Of a DNA stretch of 5,361 nucleotides, positions 1 through 5,361 are shown piece after piece. The notes under the pieces were generated by a model, which worked only from the letters and a program-made list of their open reading frames with translations, searched no databases and was not told the origin of the DNA. Position 1 is the first letter of the stretch, and each line of letters starts with the position of its first letter. Made by a program: the position numbers and the translations under genes. Source of the DNA: Chloroflexota bacterium (GTDB lineage Bacteria; Chloroflexota; Anaerolineae; Aggregatilineales; UBA3940); NCBI GenBank assembly GCA_011051745.1, contig DRKO01000380.1, forward strand, positions 1 to 5,361. Direction: 5' to 3'.

Positions 1-247
1 GAACTCCGGGTAAACTTTTCCTTTATTCGATGAATCAATCATAATTCAAAAAGTCCTCTTCTCTCCTTAGCTGGCAAGGCGGAATATCGCTTATGGCCCC
101 AGAACCTCCTCTCAGTCTGCCGTAAAGCAAACCCACACGCCCCGATCACGGCCTTTCCACGAAACAGGGGCACAGCCGGATACAGAACGCCCCCCATGAT
201 AACAATTTCTGAAAAGCGGGCAACCCGGCCTCTTTTCCTCCCCTTTC
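1..247. other. Non-coding region after the gene array
   Basis: No convincing coding region is seen in these 247 bases. The leftmost 70 are clearly richer in A and T than the rest of the window and include a short inverted repeat, TGAAT (31-35) with ATTCA (44-48). This may be the promoter region of a gene beyond the left edge, but no clear -35/-10 pair can be defended. The right end holds the candidate terminator at 212-236. Confidence 0.5.
212..236 (-). terminator. Weak terminator-like hairpin after the hydrolase gene
   Basis: Twelve bases after the hydrolase stop codon the minus strand reads AAAAG, a 4-base bulge, CGGG, a TTG loop, CCCG, then CTTTT. The CGGG/CCCG stem is extended by AAAAG/CTTTT across the bulge, and the right arm ends in four Ts. 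Position and T-run fit a Rho-independent terminator, but the GC stem is short and interrupted. Confidence 0.35.
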
Positions 248-1267
248 CTATACGCGTCGGTAGCGGAGGGCCGGACTGTGCTCCTGCTCCAGCGCCTCGA
301 GGTTATCCACGATCACCAGCCCGCGCTGGTTAAGATACTCGATCCGCGCGCCGGTCTGCTCCAGCTTGAGCAGCTCGATGTACCCCTCCAGCGTGTCGTA
401 GATCAGACGGGCGATCTCGTAGATCGTGCGCGGCTGATCGCAGCAATCCAGCACGCGCTCGATCTTCTCCAGCGCCGCCTCACGTGTGCGACGGGCGACG
501 GCGTAATAATCGCGCACCGGCCACTCGTGGCCGCCCAGCGCCAGCCGAACCCCTTCCACGCGCTCCGCCTTCTCCAGCGACTCGATATAGTGGCTGAGGC
601 CTGTATAGGGCATCAGGCTTTCGGGGGCCAGCGCGACGCTCGTCCCCGGCAGGATGTGGTCGGCTGTGAGAAGCACATCGCCGATCTGGAGCATCACCAG
701 CCCCGGCGCGTGCCCCGGCACGTGGATCACGCGGAACGTGTCATCCAGCAGATCGCCATCGCGCAGGGTGCGGTCAACACGCACAGGGGGAAAAGCCCGC
801 TTGCCGAACATAAACATCGCCAGCAGGCGATCACGGTGATCCTCAGGCACACCCGCGCGGCGCAGGAAATCCTCCATCCCTTTACCGGTCACCAGCACAC
901 GCTCGGCATGCCTGATCAGCACAGGCCGGGCCAGCTCATGAACGGCGACCCCGGCCTGTGCCGCGTGCTCCCTGACGTAGCGCAAGCCGCCAAAGTGATC
1001 AATGTGACCATGCGTGATGATGATCCGGTCGAGAGCCTCAAGAGTGGCAGGGAGGTTGTACTCCGTGCGGACGGCCTCCAGCCCACGCAACAGGTCGGCA
1101 TGGGACTCACCCAGCCCCGACCCGACATCCACGAGAGTCAGGCGTCCATCGTGCACGACCAGATGGGCGTAAGCGATATAGCGGGGAAAGACCCTCATCG
1201 GCAGGCGGAAAATCTGCGCCCCGTTTGAAGATTCGAAGCGTTCAACCTCCGGCAGGTCCGGCATCAC
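248..1267 (-). CDS. Metallo-beta-lactamase (MBL) fold hydrolase, glyoxalase II-like
   Basis: Predicted zinc-dependent (or di-metal) hydrolase of the MBL superfamily, probably cytoplasmic since no signal peptide or membrane segment is visible. The metal ligand set is complete: THGHIDH gives H86, H88, D90 and H91, followed by H186 (VPGHAPG), D203 (TADH) and H247 (GGHEW). The strand carrying LVDVGSG at about 45-51 is the usual MBL lead-in. Residues from about 260 onward form a helical C-terminal extension resembling the winged-helix-like tail (IYEIARLIYD) of MBL proteins near the hydroxyacylglutathione hydrolase/LACTB2 group. Its 339 residues fit that group. The substrate cannot be read from sequence; thioester, lactone or phosphodiester hydrolysis are all possible. 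Two adjacent starts exist, GTG at 1267 and ATG at 1264. A GGAGAGGA ribosome site inside the end of the radical SAM gene lies 7 bases from the GTG and 10 from the ATG. It is the last gene of the array and starts 3 to 6 bases after the radical SAM stop, so it is very likely co-translated. Confidence 0.93.
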   Translation of the reverse strand: MMPDLPEVERFESSNGAQIFRLPMRVFPRYIAYAHLVVHDGRLTLVDVGSGLGESHADLLRGLEAVRTEYNLPATLEALDRIIITHGHIDHFGGLRYVREHAAQAGVAVHELARPVLIRHAERVLVTGKGMEDFLRRAGVPEDHRDRLLAMFMFGKRAFPPVRVDRTLRDGDLLDDTFRVIHVPGHAPGLVMLQIGDVLLTADHILPGTSVALAPESLMPYTGLSHYIESLEKAERVEGVRLALGGHEWPVRDYYAVARRTREAALEKIERVLDCCDQPRTIYEIARLIYDTLEGYIELLKLEQTGARIEYLNQRGLVIVDNLEALEQEHSPALRYRRV

Positions 1268-1270
1268 CTG

Positions 1271-2221
1271 TTAATCCTCTCCGTTGACGCTGCTCCGCTC
1301 AGAAGGATCGAGCAGCAGGTTATCATCCAGACGGCGCAGGCCGAGCGACTCCGCCAGTTCGCGGGCCTGCGCGTATTCCTGCGGCGTGATGGGCCGCCCG
1401 ATATCCGGGCGGGCAAAGGCGCGGTAGGCGGGGCGGTACTGATCCATCAGGCTGAGGTATGTGTTCGGGCCGAGATGCTCCGCGATCCAGCGCAGAACAC
1501 CGGCGGTGTTCTCATCATGCCCCGGCATCACCAGATGCCGGACGAGGAGGCCGCGCCGCGCCCTGCCGCGCTCATCCACGACCAGATCGCCAACCTGACG
1601 GTGCATCTCGAGCACCGCCCGCCGGTTAACGCGCGGATACTCGCGAACGCCGCTCAACCGGCGGGCCAGCGACGGATCACTGTATTTCATATCCGGCAGG
1701 TAGATGTCCACGATGCCGTCGAGCAGGGCAAGGGTTTCCGGCGAGTCGTAGCCGCCGGAGTTCCAGACAAGCGGCAGGCGCAACCCTTCCTCAACGGCGA
1801 TCAGGAGGGCAGCGAGAATCTGAGGGGCGACGTGGGCAGGCGTCACCAGATTAATGTTCGCCGCGCCTTTGCGCTGCAGATCGAGCATCAGGCGGGCGAT
1901 CTGGCGGGCGGATAGCTCCTGCCCCTGCCCCTGAATGTTCCAGCGTGCCGTCTGGCAGAACTGGCAGCGCAGGTCACAACCGGCAAAGAAGATCGCGCCG
2001 GAGCCGCCCCCCGCCACAAGGGGACGCTCCTCGCCGTGATGGATGTATGAAGTGGCGACCAGCGCTCCCATCCCGGTGCGGCAGGGGCCAAGCTCCTCAG
2101 CCCGATCAACCCCACACTCCCAGCCACACAGGCGGCACTCATGCAGCATGGCAAGCGCCCGCTCGACGCGGCGAGCAAGCTCACCGCTCCGGTAAAGCGC
2201 CAGATAGGCCGGATCAGGCAT
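1271..2221 (-). CDS. PflA-like radical SAM protein (COG1313/PflX-type)
   Basis: Radical S-adenosylmethionine protein related to pyruvate formate-lyase activating enzymes. The [4Fe-4S]/SAM signature CxxxCxxC is intact at C82, C86 and C89 (GCDLRCQFC), numbered from the ATG at 2221. A second cysteine group lies upstream at C29, C32, C36 and C47 (CRLCGWEC, then GPC), which is characteristic of the COG1313 branch and could bind a further metal centre. Other family-like blocks are NLVTPAHVAPQ, LVWNSGGYDSPETL and DIYLPDMKYSD. The in vivo substrate of this branch is not established; no pyruvate formate-lyase or other glycyl radical enzyme is visible here. An in-frame TTG at 2239 would add six residues. 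I prefer the ATG because MPDPAYLALYRSGELARR looks like the normal family N-terminus and a GAGGG lies 9 bases upstream. The gene overlaps the preceding SUMF1-like stop by 8 bases (ATGCCTGA), indicating translational coupling. Confidence 0.92.
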   Translation of the reverse strand: MPDPAYLALYRSGELARRVERALAMLHECRLCGWECGVDRAEELGPCRTGMGALVATSYIHHGEERPLVAGGGSGAIFFAGCDLRCQFCQTARWNIQGQGQELSARQIARLMLDLQRKGAANINLVTPAHVAPQILAALLIAVEEGLRLPLVWNSGGYDSPETLALLDGIVDIYLPDMKYSDPSLARRLSGVREYPRVNRRAVLEMHRQVGDLVVDERGRARRGLLVRHLVMPGHDENTAGVLRWIAEHLGPNTYLSLMDQYRPAYRAFARPDIGRPITPQEYAQARELAESLGLRRLDDNLLLDPSERSSVNGED

Positions 2222-3185
2222 GGCCGCCGTCCCTCGCAAGCCGGAAACCGGTCACGGCGAAGGCGTCATCCGGTCGCTCGCCCTGCCGGGCAGCACACCG
2301 CACCGACGAAGGTCTGCTGCGCCATGAGCCGCCGCGCATCGCGCGCTTCTCGCCAGCCGCGCCGGGGTCTTCGCGCCCATCGGCGGCACGGTAGGGATAA
2401 GGCCAGTACAGGGACGAGCACCACTCCCACACGTTCCCCGCCAGGTCTTCATGCCCGCAGGGTCCACGTCCCGCCGGAAAAAGGCCAACGGCACAGAGCC
2501 GCCCGATCCGCTGGCGATCCCAGGCGTTGGCCCGAAGGGGAAGATAAACGTCACCCCAGGGATAGACACGGCGGCTGTTCGCCCCGCGCGCCGCCAGCTC
2601 CCACTCCGCCTCGGTCGGCAGACGGTAACGAAAGCCCGTCTCCGCGCTCAGCCAGAGGCAGTACGCCTCAGCATCTCTGGCCGAGACGAACACAACCGGC
2701 GCGTTCAGGAGATGAGGGGGCGGCCCCTTACGGCTCCATCCGCGCGGCCTGCGGTGGCCTGTCGCCTCGACAAAGACGGCATAGGCCGCCTGCGTCACAG
2801 GAAACTGCGCCAGCGAGAATCCCCCGACCGCCACACGGTGAACGGGCCGCTCGTCGGGGTAGTCGGGGCTGCCCAGGATCACCGTTCCGGCGGGCACATA
2901 GATCATCTCGGAAAGATAATGCGGGGGTGAAAAGCGGGGATCGCCCAGCAGGGACAGGGCCTCACCAGCGTTAGCCCGTTGCCAGGGCTGTAAATCGGGG
3001 AGCGCGTCGAGCAACTGGCGGGCATACCATCGTTCGGCTTCCAGAGCGCGGATGGTGCGGGCGGCTTCCTGCCGCCGCCGGAGGTCCCGGCCCAGCAGGC
3101 CTCCCCACAGGCGAGGGTCACGCTCGCGGCGGCTGCCGCCCAGGCCGGGGGCCTCCCCTCCCGGTGAGGCACTGGATCGCATCAT
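2214..3185 (-). CDS. SUMF1/formylglycine-generating-enzyme-like domain protein lacking FGE cysteines
   Basis: Protein of 323 residues with a SUMF1 (FGE-sulfatase) domain from about residue 93 to the end. Recognisable blocks are MIYVPAG (94-100), GGFSLAQFPVTQAAY (121-135), DAEAYCLWLS (171-180), RLPTEAEWELAARG (188-201), YPWGD (208-212), EDLAGNVWEW (246-255), RGGSW (284-288) and VTGFRLARD near the end. In true formylglycine-generating enzymes two active-site cysteines lie just after the GGS block. Here that stretch reads GGSWRSRPSSVRCAAR, with a shorter loop and neither cysteine, so sulfatase-activating activity is not expected. A nonheme-iron or purely binding role is more likely. Residues 35-90 are helical, and ANAGEALSLLGDPRF is the HEAT-like lead-in often seen before SUMF1 domains in signalling-type proteins. 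Residues 9-54 resemble the N-terminus of the HEAT protein encoded just upstream. Two tandem ATGs start the gene; I use the first. It follows the HEAT gene by 22 bases. Confidence 0.9.
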   Translation of the reverse strand: MMRSSASPGGEAPGLGGSRRERDPRLWGGLLGRDLRRRQEAARTIRALEAERWYARQLLDALPDLQPWQRANAGEALSLLGDPRFSPPHYLSEMIYVPAGTVILGSPDYPDERPVHRVAVGGFSLAQFPVTQAAYAVFVEATGHRRPRGWSRKGPPPHLLNAPVVFVSARDAEAYCLWLSAETGFRYRLPTEAEWELAARGANSRRVYPWGDVYLPLRANAWDRQRIGRLCAVGLFPAGRGPCGHEDLAGNVWEWCSSLYWPYPYRAADGREDPGAAGEKRAMRGGSWRSRPSSVRCAARQGERPDDAFAVTGFRLARDGGHA

Positions 3186-3207
3186 CCGCTCTCGTCCCCG
3201 CTCCAGA

Positions 3208-4089
3208 TCAGCTCAGGGCAGCACTGCTGTAGACGATGGCCGCCGCCCGCGCTTCCTCCGTCCCGATCCGGTGCAACGCCTCCAGCACATGGTGGGTGAC
3301 GAAGGGGCCGGTCTGCGGATCGTTGAGCAGGTCACAGAGAGCACGAACCGCCTTCGCGCTCTCTGGAGGCTCCAGAGAGCCCCCCATCTCCCCAATGGCG
3401 TTGACAATAGCCATCTGGATCAACTGACGGTTCAGCGCATCACGGCGTTCATCACGGAGGGCAGCCAGCAGCAGGGGCAGGGCACGGCGCGGCGATTCAT
3501 GGGCCATCAGCCAGTTCACCCCCCGCACGACCGGCGTCACGCTGGCACTGGTCAACTGCCGCAGGATTGACTGCCCCCAGCGGACGGCCAGAGCCTGAAT
3601 GGCGGCATGGCGGATCGTCGAGCGGGGGTCTTCCAGAACCGCGATCAGGGCCTGCTCGGCGGTCTCATCATCAAGACGCCCCATAAACCAGATCGCCGCC
3701 CACTTGAGGTTCAGGTCATCGTTCCTGAGGGCCACGATCAGCCCCCCCAGCGCGCGTTCCGGATCGAGCCGCACCAGCGAATCCATCGCGGCGAGTTTGT
3801 GCTCATAGGCGAAGGGGACACGCCAGAGCCGCCCGGCCTGATAATAGCGGGCCGTCGGTTCGAGGACGGCCACCATCGCCGAGCCATAAAAACGCCCCGC
3901 CCCCTGACCCCGGACACGCTCGACCGTTTCCAGACGGAGACAGGCGTCGGGGCTGAGCAACCCCCAGAAGAGCGAGCGGTCGAGGCGGGCGCGGCGAGCC
4001 CCCCCCAGCATGGGCTCCGCCCCGCTCACAAAAGCGGTATGTCCCCGACTGAGCGCGGGCTCCTGCCCGCTGAGATGGTTCGCTATCAT
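3208..4089 (-). CDS. HEAT-repeat protein with an N-terminal GxEPxL leader
   Basis: Protein of 293 residues, mostly alpha-helical, with HEAT-type repeats from about residue 95 to 290. The clearest units are ALGGLIVALRNDDLNLKWAA, EQALIAVLEDPRSTIRHAAI, ALPLLLAALRDERRD and ALCDLLNDPQTGPFV, with the usual leucine/alanine helix pairs and an Asp-Pro or Asn-Asp turn. Such solenoids bind other proteins; no catalytic motif is visible, so a scaffold or adaptor role is inferred. The first 30 residues are different in character: two G-x-E-P-x-L motifs (GQEPALS at 8-14, GAEPMLG at 23-29) flank HTAF, and the same pattern opens the receiver-like protein upstream. The ATG at 4089 has GGAG seven bases upstream, which supports translation of this leader. 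A run of eight Gs (positions 3999-4006) sits at the join of leader and body. Downstream the SUMF1-like gene follows after 22 bases. Confidence 0.85.
   Translation of the reverse strand: MIANHLSGQEPALSRGHTAFVSGAEPMLGGARRARLDRSLFWGLLSPDACLRLETVERVRGQGAGRFYGSAMVAVLEPTARYYQAGRLWRVPFAYEHKLAAMDSLVRLDPERALGGLIVALRNDDLNLKWAAIWFMGRLDDETAEQALIAVLEDPRSTIRHAAIQALAVRWGQSILRQLTSASVTPVVRGVNWLMAHESPRRALPLLLAALRDERRDALNRQLIQMAIVNAIGEMGGSLEPPESAKAVRALCDLLNDPQTGPFVTHHVLEALHRIGTEEARAAAIVYSSAALS
4003..4074 (-). repeat. GxEPxL leader repeat, copy 2 (5' end of the HEAT gene)
   Basis: Codes residues 6-29 of the HEAT protein and aligns in frame with copy 1 at 4863-4931. The first unit contains a perfect 6-base stem with a 4-base loop (GCGGGC-AGGA-GCCCGC); the second contains GGGC-GGA-GCCC. 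Both copies sit just inside the predicted start codon, so they are probably translated, but the inverted-repeat character leaves room for a DNA- or RNA-level element. Confidence 0.6.
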
Positions 4090-4105
4090 CGTCGGTCTCC
4101 GACCG
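4090..4105 (-). promoter_or_regulatory. Hairpin overlapping the HEAT gene ribosome binding site
   Basis: Read on the minus strand, the 16 bases before the HEAT ATG contain CGGTC-GGA-GACCG, or in the alternative pairing GTCGG-AGA-CCGAC. The presumed ribosome site GGAG (4097-4100) lies in the loop and stem of this hairpin, 7 bases before the ATG. This could lower initiation unless ribosomes open it. The stem is only 5 base pairs, so a functional role is uncertain. Confidence 0.25.
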
Positions 4106-4172
4106 TCCCCTCAACATCCGGCCCTCCCGATCACTTTACACCGGGATTCCCGTCCGGGCCAGTGCCCGCGAC

Positions 4173-4946
4173 CTACACACCGGCTGTTCCGCCTCCGGCA
4201 GAGGGCCAGTCACCCCTCAGACGAGAGAGCACCTCCTCGGCCCCCTGGCTGGAGAGCGCATCGAGCGCACAGGAGCGAAGGCCGGGGTCAAGTCGCCAGA
4301 AAATCTCGTCCAGCCCTTCAAGCCAGCCGGCAGGCCGCGCCTCAAACAGGTAAGAAAGGGCCATCTGCGCGATCCGAAGGTCTTCATTGAGCAGGGCCAC
4401 CAGAGGGGCCGGACGCCATCCTCCGGCCACCACTCGCCGCCAAGCCCGCAACATAACCGGTATCTCATAGGGGGCCTGAAGGCAGTCATCCGCGCCGCTC
4501 TCGAATGCCTCCCGCGCGGCCTGCTGTCCGTAGAGAAGATCGGTCATCAGGATCGGAATCCGGCGGATCGCAGGGTCCTGCTCGGCCCGCACGCGGCGGA
4601 TCACTTCCATTCCGTTCAGGCCGATCAGGCGCGGGCCGACCGCCATCAGGTCAGGCTCTAACGCGCGGGCCAGCCGCCAGGCTTCCATCCCATCGCGGGT
4701 ACGGCGCACCTCATAGCCGTTCGACTCGGCGAGCAGGCGCATCAACTCGGCGTTCGGGTCGCTGTACTCCGCCAGAACAACAAGCGGGCAGCGACGCCCC
4801 ACAACAGGAGGAGCCTCCAGCCCCTCAAACCGGAGCGGCCCGTAAGGGGACCTGAAACTGCGGCTGAGCGCGGGCTCCATGCCGGTCACAGTGGTATGCC
4901 GCGAACCCAGCCGGGGCTCGCGCCCGTTCAGGCCATCATGCTCCAC
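4173..4946 (-). CDS. Degenerate response-regulator receiver domain protein with HEAT-like C-terminus
   Basis: Protein of 257 residues with a CheY-like receiver fold at about 54-172 (VVLAEYSDPNAELMRLLAESNGYEV, then NGMEVIRRV, then ESGADDCLQAPY). Key receiver residues look replaced. The acidic pair after the first strand reads Y61-S62 before D63. The phospho-acceptor aspartate position is G104 (PDLMAVGPRL, where LLDxxMP is usual). The conserved lysine before proline is A158. Phosphorylation in the usual way is therefore unlikely, and this looks like a pseudo-receiver used for protein binding. Residues from about 180 on (ALLNEDLRIAQMALSYL, DPGLRSCALDALSSQGAEEVL) look like one or two HEAT-type helix pairs. 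No DNA-binding or enzymatic output domain is visible. The N-terminus carries two G-x-E-P-x-L motifs (8-13, 22-27), as in the HEAT protein downstream. The start is GTG at 4946, with GGGAG five bases upstream. No histidine kinase is present in the window. Confidence 0.83.
   Translation of the reverse strand: MEHDGLNGREPRLGSRHTTVTGMEPALSRSFRSPYGPLRFEGLEAPPVVGRRCPLVVLAEYSDPNAELMRLLAESNGYEVRRTRDGMEAWRLARALEPDLMAVGPRLIGLNGMEVIRRVRAEQDPAIRRIPILMTDLLYGQQAAREAFESGADDCLQAPYEIPVMLRAWRRVVAGGWRPAPLVALLNEDLRIAQMALSYLFEARPAGWLEGLDEIFWRLDPGLRSCALDALSSQGAEEVLSRLRGDWPSAGGGTAGV
4863..4931 (-). repeat. GxEPxL leader repeat, copy 1 (5' end of the receiver-like gene)
   Basis: Codes residues 6-28 of the receiver-like protein: two G-x-E-P-x-L units around a His-Thr pair. 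At the DNA level it aligns with 4003-4074 over about 70 bases, with one 3-base gap and roughly two-thirds identity by eye. GAGCCC occurs in both units of both copies, and CATACC is the same in both copies. The first unit can fold as GGGC-GCGA-GCCC. Confidence 0.6.
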
Positions 4947-5000
4947 AACTGCTCCCAGCTCCAGCGCGCCGGATTTCGCCCGGCGAGGGGGAATTAGCCA

Positions 5001-5361
5001 TCAGCGCAACTCGACTACCGGCACGTTCCGCAGAAGCACCTTTTTGGTCAGCAGGTCGGTGACCGTCACGCGGAGCGTCCGGTTGCGATCGACCTCAAAA
5101 AGCACCTCGACCCGATCCTCCCCCGCCTTGCCGGGGGGATCGAGATAGGCCACCGTCCGCGCCCCGTCCTCGTCGTTCAGAGGAACGACCCGCCGCAACT
5201 CCAGACCGCCCTCGACCATCAGGATGGCCCGGTCGCCAAACATGACCTCGGCCATGCCGCCCGCGCTCTCCTCCACCTCGCCGATCACCAGTCCGAGCGC
5301 CTCCTGCCCATCGCGGGAGGCGGTGAGGATCAGAGAGACGGGCTCCTCCATCGGATAGCGC
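5001..5361 (-). CDS. Hsp70-family protein, C-terminal fragment (runs off the right edge)
   Basis: C-terminal end of a protein whose reading frame stays open to the window edge: three codons (R-Y-P) precede the methionine at 5351, so that methionine is probably internal and the true start lies outside. About 120 residues are visible. They resemble the beta-sandwich substrate-binding domain of Hsp70-like proteins, with PVSLILTASRDGQEALGLVIGE, a VVPLNDE block, then DRVEVLFEVDRNRTLRVTVTDL ending in VVELR. The block with V-x-F-x-V-D-x-N-R-x-L-x-V-T-V-x-D matches the DnaK-type motif (FDIDANGILxVxAxD). There is no helical lid or EEVD-like tail, so the protein ends straight after the sandwich, as in the shorter Hsp70-related proteins of some Chloroflexota. 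The ATPase domain, needed to confirm the call, is not in the window. It is upstream of the receiver-like gene and may head the operon. Confidence 0.72.
   Translation of the reverse strand, partial: RYPMEEPVSLILTASRDGQEALGLVIGEVEESAGGMAEVMFGDRAILMVEGGLELRRVVPLNDEDGARTVAYLDPPGKAGEDRVEVLFEVDRNRTLRVTVTDLLTKKVLLRNVPVVELR

Noticed and set aside
31..48. Short inverted repeat TGAAT/ATTCA as an operator
   Set aside because: A 5-base palindrome in AT-rich DNA is expected by chance, and no adjoining promoter or regulator gene supports it.
278..1228. A 316-codon open frame on the plus strand opposite the hydrolase gene
   Set aside because: It lies fully antisense to a gene with a complete MBL motif set; its Gln/His/Arg-rich translation shows no domain and is what high-GC codon use produces on the opposite strand.
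2222..2239. Upstream TTG start for the radical SAM gene
   Set aside because: It adds only six non-family residues, and the ATG at 2221 has a better start codon, a ribosome site and the 8-base stop/start overlap expected for coupling.
2141..2974. A 277-codon plus-strand frame opposite the SUMF1-like gene
   Set aside because: The product is Arg/Pro/Ser-rich with no recognisable motif, and the minus strand carries a clear SUMF1 domain over the same bases.
3607..4353. A 248-codon plus-strand frame spanning the HEAT gene, the 83-base gap and part of the receiver-like gene
   Set aside because: Low-complexity Pro/Arg/Ser-rich translation antisense to two supported genes; its length is explained by the GC bias.
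1..5361. CRISPR arrays, tRNA or rRNA genes, insertion sequences and attachment sites
   Set aside because: No regularly spaced direct repeats, RNA-gene signatures, transposase-like products or terminal inverted repeats were seen; the only repeat pair is the GxEPxL leader.

Overview
The window is a GC-rich bacterial segment in which every credible gene lies on the minus strand, so the locus reads from right to left. From upstream to downstream it holds: the C-terminal end of an Hsp70-family protein (cut by the right edge), a protein with a degenerate response-regulator receiver domain, a HEAT-repeat protein, a SUMF1/formylglycine-generating-enzyme-like protein, a PflA-like radical SAM protein, and a metallo-beta-lactamase-fold hydrolase. 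The gene set, the style of the Hsp70 C-terminus and the high-GC codon use suggest a Chloroflexota bacterium (Chloroflexus/Roseiflexus relatives). That is an inference from gene style, because no rRNA or marker gene is present.

Layout. Positions 1-247 are non-coding, AT-rich at the far left, with a weak terminator-like hairpin just after the last gene. Positions 248-2221 hold the hydrolase and the radical SAM gene, separated by only 3 to 6 bases. The radical SAM ATG overlaps the end of the SUMF1-like gene by 8 bases. Positions 2214-4089 hold the SUMF1-like and HEAT genes, 22 bases apart. An 83-base gap precedes the receiver-like gene (4173-4946), and a 54-base gap separates that from the Hsp70 fragment (5001-5361). 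The tight spacing suggests one operon, or at least coupled translation in the last four genes.

How the genes may work together. The upstream four encode a chaperone-type protein, a receiver that appears to lack its phosphorylation residues, a HEAT scaffold, and a SUMF1-fold protein without the FGE active-site cysteines. These look like binding and scaffolding parts rather than classic enzymes. The two downstream genes keep complete metal and Fe-S ligand sets and look like real enzymes, possibly housekeeping genes that share the transcript.

The most unusual signal is a shared N-terminal segment. The receiver-like and HEAT proteins, otherwise unrelated, both begin with a two-fold G-x-E-P-x-L motif around a conserved His-Thr. 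The SUMF1-like protein begins with a stretch resembling the second half of the HEAT leader. Either these three neighbours carry a common N-terminal tag, or a repeat element has been duplicated into the 5' ends of the genes.
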